From positions 186,001 to 250,000 of the forward strand of contig NZ_QAOW01000003.1 of NCBI RefSeq assembly GCF_003051005.1: a DNA stretch of 64,000 bases. The letters run 5' to 3'. The first letter of the stretch is position 1. Each line of letters opens with the position of its first letter. This document shows positions 6,926-15,824 of this stretch, piece by piece. The translations under genes and the position numbers were made by a program. This DNA comes from Rhodococcus sp. OK519. GTDB taxonomy: Bacteria; Actinomycetota; Actinomycetes; Mycobacteriales; Mycobacteriaceae. Below the pieces are notes generated by a model. The model was not told where the DNA came from. It made no database searches and was given only the letters and a program-made list of their open reading frames with translations.

Positions 6926-8653
6926 TCAGGTGTGGCGTCCGACACCGAGCGGTTCGCCCGGACTGACACCGTCTCCCATTCCGGCCGGTCCGCCACCCAC
7001 GGTGACAACTCGATCCGGGCGTGCATCCGCGGGCAACTGGTGCGTGACCAGCACGACGGTGCGGGCGGGATCGACCAGCGCGCCGCGCCGGTCGAGCAAC
7101 TCCCGCAGGATCTGCGCGCCGTCCGTCGCGTCGAGATGCTCGGTGGGCTCGTCGAGCAGCAACACCCGGGCGGGCGATACGAGCGCCCGGGCGAGCAGCA
7201 GACGTCGGCGCTGGCCGCCCGAGATCGCGCGGGCCCCGCCACCGAGCATCGTGTGGACCCCGCGCGGCAGCCCTGCCACCCACTCCCCCAGACCCACGGT
7301 CCGCAGCGCCTCGACGGCGCCGGCCTCGTCGAGATCGCCACGTGCCACCCGCAGGTTCTCGAGCACGGAAGTGTCGAACAGGTGGGCGTCCTCCGCGAAG
7401 AATCCGATCTCGCGGCGCAGCTCGTCCGGCCGGAAGTCGGCGAGCGGGTCGCCGTCGACGGTCACCGTTCCGGACAACGGCGGCAGCAGTCCCGCCACCG
7501 TCATCAGCAGCGTGGTCTTGCCTGCACCACTACCGCCGACGACCGCGACGCGCGCGCCCGGGGGCAGGTCGAGGTCCAGTGGCGCGGTCACCCTGTCGCC
7601 GCCGGGCCACCCGCACCGCACGTCCTGGATGCGAACATGCGCCGGATCGGGTGGCGTCCGCGTGCCGCCGGGATGCGACTCGCCTGCACGATCGAGGAGC
7701 GCGAGAATCCGCGACGACGCGATCCGTGCACGGGTCAGCGCGACGGCCGCCGCAGGCAGCGCACCCGTCGCCTCGAATGCGGCGAGCGGCACCAGGACGA
7801 GGATCGCCAGCGACATCGGTGTCATGGCGCCCGGCGAGCCGCCGTCCGGCCCGTACAGCGTGATGCCGATGAGTAGCGAGCCGAGCACGCTCGCACCGAT
7901 GGCAAGCGGGGTAGCGGCAGCCGCGAAGGCGGCAGGCATCGCGGCGCGATCGGCGGCGCGGACGGCGGCGTCGTCGGCGGCCTCGGCGCGAGCGACGACG
8001 TCGTCGAGACGCCCGGCCACCCGTAGTTCGGCGGCGTGGTCCAACGCGGTGACGGCGGTTTCACTGAACAGTGCCGTCGCCGCGGCACTCTCGGACTCCG
8101 CAATACGCGCCGCGCGTGCCGACAGCCACGGCGCCAGGATCCCGGACACCGCCAGCGCGACGGCGAGCACGAGAGCGGCGGCCGGCGAGATCAGCCCCAG
8201 CACGAGCACCGCGGACAGCGCCATGACAACGGCGACCGCGATCGGCACCAGCGCCCGAATCACGACATCGCCGAGCGCATCGACGTCCGCGCCCGTGCGC
8301 GCGAGCAGATCGCCGCGACGCAACCCGGCGGCAGCCGCGGGGTCGCCGTCGGCCAGGCGCCGGTAGATCATGGTCCGCGCCGACGTCGTACCGCGCAGTG
8401 CGGCGTCGTGCGTCGCGAGACGTTCCAGGTAGCGGAAGACACCACGGGAGATACCCAGCGCGCGCACGGCCACCACCGCAACGGTGAGGTCGAGCACGGG
8501 CGGCATCTGCCACGCCTTGGTGATCAGCCAGGCCGACAGCGCGGCCAGGGCGAGTGCGCTGCCGAGCGTCGCGACGCCGGCCGCGATCGCCGCGAGGACT
8601 CGCTTCGATTGGAGGTCGAGCAGGCGGATCGCCCGCACCAGATCACGATTCAT
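6926..8653 (-). CDS. cydC: CydC subunit of the CydDC ABC exporter
   Basis: A 575-aa half-transporter with an N-terminal six-helix membrane domain and a C-terminal ATPase with Walker A GGSGAGKTT, signature SGGQRRRLLLARAL and Walker B VLLLDEPTEHLD. CydDC exports reductant (glutathione/cysteine in E. coli) and is required for assembly of cytochrome bd. It is the last gene of cydABDC and overlaps cydD by 11 bases. The tail after the ATPase (about residues 535-575) is longer than usual and low in complexity. Confidence 0.93.
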   Translation of the reverse strand: MNRDLVRAIRLLDLQSKRVLAAIAAGVATLGSALALAALSAWLITKAWQMPPVLDLTVAVVAVRALGISRGVFRYLERLATHDAALRGTTSARTMIYRRLADGDPAAAAGLRRGDLLARTGADVDALGDVVIRALVPIAVAVVMALSAVLVLGLISPAAALVLAVALAVSGILAPWLSARAARIAESESAAATALFSETAVTALDHAAELRVAGRLDDVVARAEAADDAAVRAADRAAMPAAFAAAATPLAIGASVLGSLLIGITLYGPDGGSPGAMTPMSLAILVLVPLAAFEATGALPAAAVALTRARIASSRILALLDRAGESHPGGTRTPPDPAHVRIQDVRCGWPGGDRVTAPLDLDLPPGARVAVVGGSGAGKTTLLMTVAGLLPPLSGTVTVDGDPLADFRPDELRREIGFFAEDAHLFDTSVLENLRVARGDLDEAGAVEALRTVGLGEWVAGLPRGVHTMLGGGARAISGGQRRRLLLARALVSPARVLLLDEPTEHLDATDGAQILRELLDRRGALVDPARTVVLVTHQLPADARPDRVVTVGGGPAGMGDGVSPGEPLGVGRHT

Positions 8654-10379
8654 GTTGCTGCGCCCCGACTTCCTGCTGGGCCTCGACGTACACGACGCGA
8701 TCGCCCACCGCGAGCACGGTCGGCCGGTGCCCGACCACCACGACGGTCCGTCCGTCCCGCGCCAGGTCGCGCAGCGAGTTCAACACGGTCCGCTCGGTGT
8801 CGTCGTCGAGGTGCGCGGTGGGCTCGTCGAGCAACAGCACCGGCCGCGGCGACACCAGCAGACGGGTCAGCGCGAGACGCTGGCGCTGACCGAGAGACAG
8901 GCCCAGTCCACCGGCCCCGACGACGCTCTCCCAGCCGCGCGGCAGTTCCGCGAGAACCACGTCGAATCCGGTTGCCCGACAAGCCTGGCGGAGTTCCTCG
9001 GAACCGAGATCCACAGTCCCCACGAGGGCGAGGTTCTCGGCCAAGGTGCCCGGCACGATCACCGGGTGTTGCGGCAGCCACGCGATCTGGTCCCACCACC
9101 GCGCCCGATCGAGATCGGCGACATCGACGTCGCCGACCCGCACCTCGCCCTCGACCGGTTCGGCGAGGCCCAGGATCACCTGCAGCGCCGTGGATTTCCC
9201 GGATCCGTTGGCGCCGGTCAGCACTGTCACCTCACCGGGCCGACACATCGCGTCCAGACGGTGCGGCGCGAGACCCGACCGCGAGTTCATACTGACTCCG
9301 ACCAACTCGATGGAGTTGTCGTCGGGCACCGCGGAACCGGTTCCGGACGAGCGGCGCTCGGGCGCCTCGCCGATCACCGCGAATGCCTTGTTCGCCGCGG
9401 CGAGGCCGTCCTCGGCCGCATGGAACTGCGCCCCCACCATCCGCAGCGGCAGATAGACCTCGGGGGCGAGGATGAGCGCCACGATGCCGGGTTCGAGTTC
9501 CATGTTGCCGAACACCAGGCGCAGGCCGATGCTCACCGCGATGAGCGCCACCGACAGCGTCGCCAGCAACTCGAGCACCATCGAAGACAGGAACGCCACC
9601 CGCAGCGACGACATCGTCGTCTTGCGGTGCGCGTCGCCGAGTTCCCGCACCCGCGCGGCCGGGCCGTGTTCGCGGCCGAGGGCCCGCAGCGTCGGCAGGC
9701 CGGCGAGCAGATCCATCAGCTGACCCGAAAGGCGGGTCATCGCACCGAGATTCTCCTCGGACTTCCCCTTGGTCAGCAATCCGATGAGGATCATGAATAC
9801 CGGGATCAGCGGCAGGGTGATCACGACGATCATCGCAGCCGTCAGGTCCTGCAGGATGATCACGAGCAGGGTCGCGGGGGTCAGCGTCGCCGCCAGGATC
9901 AGCGCCGGAAGGTAGCCGGTGAGGTACGGCGCGAGCCCCCGGATGCCTCGGGTGAGGACCGTGGCGATCTCGTCGCGGCGCGGATCGAGGTCCCGCGGCG
10001 ACATCCGGGTCGCGGCCTCGAGCACCTCCACCTCGAGTTCCGCGACCACGCGGTTCGCGGAGCGGTGCGCGTAGCGCGCGTGCAGCCACGACGCCAGCGC
10101 CCGTACCGCGACGGCCACCGCCAGCCACGTGAGGTCGGTGCGCCAGTCCGCGAGGCTGCGCCGATCCGACGTGATGACCCCGGCGAGGATCGTGCCGATC
10201 AGCACCGCCGAGACGATCACCATCGCGACGTTCACCGCCGACAGCACCACCGTGAGGATCAGGTAGCCGCGCGCCGACGCCGAGTACTTCCACAGGCGCG
10301 GGTCGACGGGACCTCCACGCCGCTCTTTGCGGCGCCCCGCCCGTCGTGATCGGGCGGGGCGTTCGATCTGCGTACTCAT
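8643..10379 (-). CDS. cydD: CydD subunit of the CydDC ABC exporter
   Basis: A 578-aa membrane-ATPase half-transporter. A basic N terminus (RSRRAGRRKERRGG) precedes the membrane domain. The ATPase carries Walker A TGANGSGKST, signature LSLGQRQRLALTRLL and Walker B VLLLDEPTAHLD. It pairs with CydC as a heterodimer for cytochrome bd maturation. Its start abuts the cydB stop (they share position 10379) and it overlaps cydC, so translation of the operon is tightly coupled. Confidence 0.93.
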   Translation of the reverse strand: MSTQIERPARSRRAGRRKERRGGPVDPRLWKYSASARGYLILTVVLSAVNVAMVIVSAVLIGTILAGVITSDRRSLADWRTDLTWLAVAVAVRALASWLHARYAHRSANRVVAELEVEVLEAATRMSPRDLDPRRDEIATVLTRGIRGLAPYLTGYLPALILAATLTPATLLVIILQDLTAAMIVVITLPLIPVFMILIGLLTKGKSEENLGAMTRLSGQLMDLLAGLPTLRALGREHGPAARVRELGDAHRKTTMSSLRVAFLSSMVLELLATLSVALIAVSIGLRLVFGNMELEPGIVALILAPEVYLPLRMVGAQFHAAEDGLAAANKAFAVIGEAPERRSSGTGSAVPDDNSIELVGVSMNSRSGLAPHRLDAMCRPGEVTVLTGANGSGKSTALQVILGLAEPVEGEVRVGDVDVADLDRARWWDQIAWLPQHPVIVPGTLAENLALVGTVDLGSEELRQACRATGFDVVLAELPRGWESVVGAGGLGLSLGQRQRLALTRLLVSPRPVLLLDEPTAHLDDDTERTVLNSLRDLARDGRTVVVVGHRPTVLAVGDRVVYVEAQQEVGAQQHES

Positions 10380-11413
10380 CAGACCTTCGTGGATCCGGCC
10401 TTGCGCGGCAGCCCGATGGACGGCGGAATGTGCTTGGTGGAGATCCGCTTACGGAACACCCAGTACGTCCAGCCCTGGTAGATCATCACGATGGGCGTGA
10501 GGATCACGGCCGCCCACGTCATCACCTTCAATGTGTACGGACTCGACGACGCGTTCTCGATCGTGAGGTTGTATGCCTCGTTCGTCGTCGACGGCATCAC
10601 GTTCGGGTACAGCGACGCGAACAGCAGCACCACCGTGGCGATCACCGCGAGCGTCGTGAACGCGAACGCCCAGCCCTCGCTCTCGGCGCGGGTGAGGAAC
10701 ACGACCGCGATCACCGCGACGGCCGCGAGCGCCACCAGGATCCACGTCCAGCCCTTGCCGTGGGCCAGCTGGGTCCACAGCACGAACCCGCCGGCGATCG
10801 GCACGGCCGGGATGGCGAGTTTCTTCGCGAGTTCCGCAGCATCGATGCGCACGTCGTCCGCCGTCTTGAGCGCGATGAACACCGCGCCGTGCAGCGCGAA
10901 CACCAGCGCGGTGGTGATGCCGCCCAGCAGCGCATACGGATTGAGCAGATCGAAGAAGCTCGACGTCACCTTCTTGTCGGCGTTGATCTCGACGCCCCGG
11001 ACGATGTTCGCGAAGGCCACACCCCACAGCACCGCCGGGACCCACGAGCCGATCATGATGCCCAGGTCGGCACGGGCCCGCCACTTGTCGTCGTCGATCT
11101 TTCCGCGCCATTCGATGGCCACGATTCGCAGGATCAGCGCCACCAGGATGATCAGCAGCGGTAGATAGAACCCTGAGAAGAGTGTTGCGTACCAGTCCGG
11201 GAACGCCGCGAACAGCGCACCACCGCCGACGATCAACCACACCTCGTTGCCGTCCCACACCGGTCCGATGGTGTTGAGCAGCACGCGGCGACGCTTCTCG
11301 GTCTTGCCCAGTACCGGCATCAGCATGCCGACACCGAAATCGAATCCCTCGAGCACGAAGTACCCGACGAAGAGCACCGCGATGAGAATGAACCAGAACT
11401 CCTGCAGTCCCAT
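10379..11413 (-). CDS. cydB: Cytochrome bd oxidase subunit II
   Basis: A 344-aa polytopic membrane protein opening MGLQEFWFILIAVLFVGYFVLEGFDFGVG, the standard CydB N terminus, and containing GPVWDGNEVWLI. It forms the quinol oxidase with CydA and supports the dioxygen channel and proton path. Its length matches mycobacterial CydB. It is nine bases downstream of cydA and directly followed by cydD. Confidence 0.95.
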   Translation of the reverse strand: MGLQEFWFILIAVLFVGYFVLEGFDFGVGMLMPVLGKTEKRRRVLLNTIGPVWDGNEVWLIVGGGALFAAFPDWYATLFSGFYLPLLIILVALILRIVAIEWRGKIDDDKWRARADLGIMIGSWVPAVLWGVAFANIVRGVEINADKKVTSSFFDLLNPYALLGGITTALVFALHGAVFIALKTADDVRIDAAELAKKLAIPAVPIAGGFVLWTQLAHGKGWTWILVALAAVAVIAVVFLTRAESEGWAFAFTTLAVIATVVLLFASLYPNVMPSTTNEAYNLTIENASSSPYTLKVMTWAAVILTPIVMIYQGWTYWVFRKRISTKHIPPSIGLPRKAGSTKV

Positions 11414-11422
11414 GACGGTCTC

Positions 11423-12940
11423 CTAGTAGGCGAACGAAAGTAGTTCGTCGGCTTCCGATTCGCCCGGTTCCCCGGGGCCACCGGCCTTCGGTTTCGGGCC
11501 CTCACCCGGCGGGTGCAGATCGTGTGGCGACGGCCCCTCGATCGCGTATCGGCGGATCAGATAGAACCACACGACACCCAGCGCGCCGTACAGCAGCGTG
11601 AACACCACGAGCGAGGTGACGACCAGCCCGACCGGGTGATCGGAGACGCCCTGGTCCACGGTCAATCGGATCAGGTCCACCCCGGTGGGATTGGGGTGCA
11701 CCACCCAGGGTTGACGACCCATCTCGGTGAAGATCCAGCCCGCGCTGTTCGCGAGGAACGGCATCGGAATCGCAATGAGGCACAACCACTTGAACCAGTT
11801 CTGGTCCGGGACTCGGCCTCGCCGCGTGACCCAGAGTCCGGCCAGCGCCAGCGCGAGCGAACCGGCAGCCAAGCCGATCATCGCGCGGAACGACCAGTAG
11901 GTGACGAACAGGTTCGGGCGGTAGTTGCCGGGGCCGAACTGGTCCTCGTACTGCGCCTGCAGGTCCTCGACGCCTTGCAGCGTGACGCCACTGAACTTGC
12001 CCTCGGCCAGCCACGGCAGGACGTACGGCACCTTGATCACGTGGCTGACGCTGTCGCAGTTGTTGTGCGTCCCGACCGTGAGGATCGAGAAGTCGGGATC
12101 GGTCTCGGTGTGACACAACGACTCCGCAGAGGCCATCTTCATGGGCTGCTGCTGAAACATCAGCTTGCCCTGGACGTCGCCGGAGTAGATCACCCCGATG
12201 CCCGCGATGATCATCACGAGCATGCCCAGGCGGGCCGCCGGCCGGAACATTCCCCGCGCGTCCCGGGCCAGCGTCTCGGCCTCCTCCGGCGCCGCGGTCT
12301 TGGCCTTGCGCATGTTGCGCACCATCCACCAACCGGCGATACCGACCACGAAGGTCGCGGCAGTGAGGAAGCCGCCGGCGACGGCATGGAAGTACGCCGC
12401 GATCGCCGTGTTGTTGCTCAGCAACGCCCAGATGCTCTCGAGCTCGGCGCGTCCGGTCTCGGGATTGAAACGCGCGCCGACGGGGTGCTGCATGAACGAG
12501 TTGGCGACGATGATGAAGTACGCCGAAGCGTTCACACCGATCGCGGCCAGCCAGATGGTCGCGAGGTGCACGCCCTTCGGCAGTCTGGTCCAGCCGAAGA
12601 TCCACAGGCCCAGGAAGGTCGATTCGAGGAAGAACGCGACGAGTCCCTCCAACGCCAGTGGCGCGCCGAAGACGTCGCCGACGAAGCGGGAGTACTCGCT
12701 CCAATTCATGCCGAACTGGAATTCCTGGACGATGCCTGTCGCGACACCGATCGCGAAGTTGATGAGGAAGAACTTGCCGAAGAACTTGGTGAGGCGATAC
12801 CAATGGTCCTTCTTCGTCACCACCCACATGGTCTGCATGATCGCGACCAGTGGAGCCAGTCCGATCGTGAGCGGAACGAAGATGAAGTGGTAGACGGTGG
12901 TGATTCCGAACTGCCACCGCGAGACATCCAAGACATCCAT
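11423..12940 (-). CDS. cydA: Cytochrome bd oxidase subunit I
   Basis: A 505-aa polytopic membrane protein that oxidises menaquinol and reduces oxygen using haems b558, b595 and d. Visible features are the haem histidine near residue 18 (VYHFIF), the Q-loop motif GRQPW, and QQQPMKMASAESL. The Q-loop carries two cysteines 19 residues apart (LCHTETD ... NNCDS). Actinobacterial bd oxidases have the same spacing and it forms a disulfide there. The Q-loop is the short form. A Pro/Gly/Glu-rich tail ends the protein. It is the first gene of cydABDC, probably induced at low oxygen or when the cytochrome bcc-aa3 branch is blocked. Confidence 0.95.
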   Translation of the reverse strand: MDVLDVSRWQFGITTVYHFIFVPLTIGLAPLVAIMQTMWVVTKKDHWYRLTKFFGKFFLINFAIGVATGIVQEFQFGMNWSEYSRFVGDVFGAPLALEGLVAFFLESTFLGLWIFGWTRLPKGVHLATIWLAAIGVNASAYFIIVANSFMQHPVGARFNPETGRAELESIWALLSNNTAIAAYFHAVAGGFLTAATFVVGIAGWWMVRNMRKAKTAAPEEAETLARDARGMFRPAARLGMLVMIIAGIGVIYSGDVQGKLMFQQQPMKMASAESLCHTETDPDFSILTVGTHNNCDSVSHVIKVPYVLPWLAEGKFSGVTLQGVEDLQAQYEDQFGPGNYRPNLFVTYWSFRAMIGLAAGSLALALAGLWVTRRGRVPDQNWFKWLCLIAIPMPFLANSAGWIFTEMGRQPWVVHPNPTGVDLIRLTVDQGVSDHPVGLVVTSLVVFTLLYGALGVVWFYLIRRYAIEGPSPHDLHPPGEGPKPKAGGPGEPGESEADELLSFAY

Positions 12941-13021
12941 GGCTACTCCGAAAACTCGGCCCGTAGGACAGGCTTCGGGGTCGAGGCGTGGGCGTCCGCT
13001 CGATCCCTGTTCACAAAGCTA

Positions 13022-13044
13022 CTGCGGTGAGAAGCTCACCGCAG
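13022..13044. promoter_or_regulatory. Perfect 10-bp inverted repeat upstream of cydA
   Basis: CTGCGGTGAG (13022-13031) and CTCACCGCAG (13035-13044) are separated by only AAG. It lies about 80-105 bases before cydA, on the 5' side. It could be an operator or a hairpin in the cydA 5' UTR or at the end of the pabC transcript. Confidence 0.5.
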
Positions 13045-13052
13045 CTATTTGT

Positions 13053-13069
13053 TACTACGGAATGTAGTA
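13053..13069. promoter_or_regulatory. BlaI/CopY-like operator candidate upstream of cydA
   Basis: TACTAC-GGAAT-GTAGTA is a perfect 6+5+6 inverted repeat in the pabC-cydA gap. The half-sites resemble those bound by BlaI/MecI/CopY-family winged-helix repressors. No such regulator is encoded in the window, so the assignment is inference. Confidence 0.45.
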
Positions 13070-13096
13070 GACCGAGTGGTTCCCGCCTAGCCCAGG

Positions 13097-13957
13097 TCAG
13101 TCCGAACCGACCGTCTCGACCGCCAACGCGACGAGGGAGGCAACATCCTCGGCCGCCGGAGCGGCTGGCAACACGAGCCCGTCGAGGGTGTGGACACGGG
13201 CCGCGAGCGTGACACTCGAGACCAGCCAGACACCTTCTGCCGCAATGAGATCAGCAGGAAAGAGGGGTGCGTACTCACACGCGTAACCCTTGTCCGGAGC
13301 CACCTCGAAGAGCGCCTTCTGCGTGGTGCCCGGCAGGATGCCCTGCGCCGGTGGCGGAGTGATCAAAGTCTTACCCCGAGCGACGATGACAGTGGAGCGT
13401 GGACCCTCGAGAACTCGGCCCTCGCTGCTCGTGAAGACGACATCGTCGGCGCCCTGGGACTGCGCGTGCCGCAGGGCCGCCATGTTGGTCGCGTACGACA
13501 ACGTCTTCGCGCTCAACAGTTGCCACGGCGCCGACGCGGAGAGATCGACCGAATATCCTCGCGGCAGCGTCAGAACCGACACCCCGTCCTGTCTGGCCCG
13601 CAACACGCGCTCCGCGACCGCGCCGACGGTCACGAAAGCCGTCGGTCCGCCGCCGCCCTCGCGCCCCCGGCTGAGTACCAGTCGCATCCAGCCCTCGCGG
13701 TCGCGTCCCCACTCACGGGCCGCCGCCTCGACTGCACGGGTCCACAGACCGCGCCCGGGCCACGGTAGACCGAGGGCGCGCGCGGACTCCTCCAACCGAT
13801 CGAGATGCAGGGCCTGCTTGCAGGCACGCCCGTCGCGCACCAGCAGTGTCTCGAACACGCCGTCGCCGCGGACCACCGCGAGGTCGTCCACGTGCAGCAG
13901 GGGCGTGCCGGCGTCCCGGACCTGCCCGTCGAGGGTCACCAGAACCAGCTCAGCCAT
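13097..13957 (-). CDS. pabC: 4-amino-4-deoxychorismate lyase
   Basis: A 286-aa PLP-dependent class-IV aminotransferase-fold enzyme that converts aminodeoxychorismate to p-aminobenzoate and pyruvate for folate synthesis. Recognisable segments are RGDGVFETLLVRDG near the N terminus, LSAKTLSYATNMAALRHAQ with the PLP lysine (SAKTLSY), and EGRVLEGPRSTVIV. The internal ATG at 13957 (MAELVLVTLDG) is preferred over the frame's first ATG because the earlier 61 codons are Arg-rich with no homology signal; GGTGGG precedes it. It is divergent from the folate-dependent YgfZ-like gene. Confidence 0.88.
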   Translation of the reverse strand: MAELVLVTLDGQVRDAGTPLLHVDDLAVVRGDGVFETLLVRDGRACKQALHLDRLEESARALGLPWPGRGLWTRAVEAAAREWGRDREGWMRLVLSRGREGGGGPTAFVTVGAVAERVLRARQDGVSVLTLPRGYSVDLSASAPWQLLSAKTLSYATNMAALRHAQSQGADDVVFTSSEGRVLEGPRSTVIVARGKTLITPPPAQGILPGTTQKALFEVAPDKGYACEYAPLFPADLIAAEGVWLVSSVTLAARVHTLDGLVLPAAPAAEDVASLVALAVETVGSD

Positions 13958-14034
13958 GCGCCCACCATAGCCATCGACGCGTTGAGACCGGCCGGTCCGA
14001 CGTCGCTCCGCCCGACCCGCCCGTCCGGCGCTCA

Positions 14035-14040
14035 TAGAAT
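14035..14040 (+). promoter_or_regulatory. Probable -10 of the leaderless ygfZ promoter
   Basis: TAGAAT, six bases before the GTG at 14047, which has no Shine-Dalgarno sequence. The transcript is probably leaderless. Confidence 0.55.
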
Positions 14041-14046
14041 GGGGCC

Positions 14047-15180
14047 GTGGCCGACACTCCGCTCGTTGCATCCAGTCCGCTTCTCTCCATCCCCGGCGCC
14101 GTGCCGCCGCTCGACGGGTCACCCGACCCCGGTGTCGCATGGCACCACGGGGACCCGTTCGCCGAGCAGCGCGCCGCGATCCGATCGGCGGCGGTTGTCG
14201 ATCGCTCCCACCGGTTCGTCATCGCGATCTCCGGCGAGGAACGGCTCACGTGGCTGCACACCATCTCGAGCCAGCACGTGGCCGCCCTGCCCGACCGGAC
14301 GAGCGCCGAGAATCTCAGCCTGGATCTCAACGGCCGCGTCGAACACCACTTCGTGATGACCGACCTCGACGGCGTGACGTGGATCGACACCGAGGCCGAC
14401 CGCGGCCCCGACCTGCTCGGCTTCCTGCAAAAGATGGTGTTCTGGTCCAAGGCCGAGCCTCGTGACGGCAACGAACTGGCCGTTCTGAGCCTGATCGGCC
14501 CGGACGTCGAGACGTCTCCCGCGTTCACCGCGGCACTGGGTGTGGCTTCGCTGCCCGGCGTGTACGAGGCCGTGCCGCTCGACGGCGGCGGATTCGTCCG
14601 GCGCATGCCGTGGCCCACTGCCGACTCGTTCGATCTCCTCGTCCCCCGCGCCGACCTGCCCCGGTGGTGGTCGCGGCTCACCGAAGCCGGCGCCCGCCCG
14701 GCCGGCACGTGGGCCTTCGAGGCGCTGCGGGTGGCCGCGCACCGGCCCCGCATCGGCCTCGACACCGACGACCGCACCATCCCCCACGAGGTGGCGTGGA
14801 TCGGCGGTCCCGCCGAGCACGGCGCCGTGCACCTCGAGAAGGGCTGCTACCGCGGCCAGGAGACCGTCGCGCGGGTCCACAATCTCGGCAAGCCGCCACG
14901 CCACCTGGTCATGCTGCACCTCGACGGGTCCGCCGAGGGACTGCCCGAGGTGGGCGAGGCGCTGACCGCAGACGGCCGGGCGGTGGGCCGCGTGGGCACC
15001 GTCGTCGACCACTTCGAAGAGGGCCCGATCGCGCTGGCCCTCGTCAAGCGGTCCGTGCCGGCCGACACCGCACTCGTCGCCGGTCCCTGCGCCGCCGCCA
15101 TCGACATCGACTCGGTGCCGCGACACGACGAGCTGCAGGCGGGCCGGGCCGCCGTGGACCGCTTGCGCGGCCGCGGGTGA
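14047..15180 (+). CDS. ygfZ: YgfZ/CAF17-like folate-binding protein
   Basis: A 377-aa protein with the GcvT-like aminomethyltransferase fold, carrying the diagnostic motif KGCYRGQE near residues 276-283 (consensus K-G-C-x-G-Q-E, with its redox cysteine). YgfZ proteins bind tetrahydrofolate and support assembly or repair of certain Fe-S enzymes. It heads an operon with MOSC and asparaginase genes, joined by 4-base and 1-base overlaps. It corresponds to the gene I recall next to pabC in mycobacteria. Length is normal for the actinobacterial form. Confidence 0.88.
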   Translation: MADTPLVASSPLLSIPGAVPPLDGSPDPGVAWHHGDPFAEQRAAIRSAAVVDRSHRFVIAISGEERLTWLHTISSQHVAALPDRTSAENLSLDLNGRVEHHFVMTDLDGVTWIDTEADRGPDLLGFLQKMVFWSKAEPRDGNELAVLSLIGPDVETSPAFTAALGVASLPGVYEAVPLDGGGFVRRMPWPTADSFDLLVPRADLPRWWSRLTEAGARPAGTWAFEALRVAAHRPRIGLDTDDRTIPHEVAWIGGPAEHGAVHLEKGCYRGQETVARVHNLGKPPRHLVMLHLDGSAEGLPEVGEALTADGRAVGRVGTVVDHFEEGPIALALVKRSVPADTALVAGPCAAAIDIDSVPRHDELQAGRAAVDRLRGRG

Positions 15181-15824
15181 CCGGCCGGGTCGACGCGGTA
15201 TGCGTCGTGTTCACCGAACTCGACGTACCCAGCCGGCGCTCCCCGCGAACCGCCATCGACAAGCGCCCCGTGGCGGGCCCCGTGTGTGTCGAGACGGGCG
15301 GGCTGGCCGGCGACCACGTATGCGATACGAAGTTCCACGGTGGACGCGACAAGGCCGTCTATGCGTACTCCGCGGAGGAGGCCGCGCGCTGGCGCGTCGA
15401 ACTCGGACGTGAGCTGCCGCCCGGGTGGTTCGGCGAGAACCTGCGCGTCACGGGGGTCCCGACGACCGACGCGGTGATCGGAACCCGCTGGCGCGTCGGC
15501 ACCACCGAACTCGAGGTCACGGAACCGCGCGTGCCGTGTGGGACGTTCGCACACTGGGCGGACGAACCACAGTGGGTCAGACGCTTCACCGACCGCGCCG
15601 ACGTCGGCGCGTATCTGAGGGTGCTGGTGCCCGGCCACCTGCAGTCCGGCGATCCGATCGACGTCGTGTCGGTCCCCGCACACGGGGTGACGATCCGCGA
15701 CCTCTTCGTCGGCGACGAGCCCGCCAAGCTCGAAGCACTCCTGGCCGATCAACCCGATCTCGCGGACGGGGCCGAGACCCGCGCCCGCAAGTTCCTCGAC
15801 CGTGTGGAAGCGCAGGTGCAGTAG
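15177..15824 (+). CDS. MOSC-domain protein (YiiM type)
   Basis: A 215-aa single MOSC domain protein. It has TGGLAGDHVCDTKFHGGRDKAVYAYS in its N-terminal half and the conserved cysteine in EPRVPCGTF (about residue 121), expected to bind molybdenum cofactor or carry sulfur. YiiM-type proteins reduce N-hydroxylated compounds; the substrate here is unknown. GTG overlaps the ygfZ stop (GTGA), indicating coupling. The pairing of a cofactor/sulfur carrier with a Fe-S maintenance protein is suggestive but unproved. Confidence 0.88.
   Translation: MTGRVDAVCVVFTELDVPSRRSPRTAIDKRPVAGPVCVETGGLAGDHVCDTKFHGGRDKAVYAYSAEEAARWRVELGRELPPGWFGENLRVTGVPTTDAVIGTRWRVGTTELEVTEPRVPCGTFAHWADEPQWVRRFTDRADVGAYLRVLVPGHLQSGDPIDVVSVPAHGVTIRDLFVGDEPAKLEALLADQPDLADGAETRARKFLDRVEAQVQ

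Noticed and set aside
8484-10349. 621-codon plus-strand frame opposite cydD
   Set aside because: Arg/His/Gln-rich antisense shadow; cydD has complete ABC motifs on the other strand.
13097-14140. Longer pabC reading with a 61-residue N-terminal extension
   Set aside because: The extension is Arg-rich and overlaps the divergent ygfZ start. Similarity to the enzyme family begins at MAELVLV.
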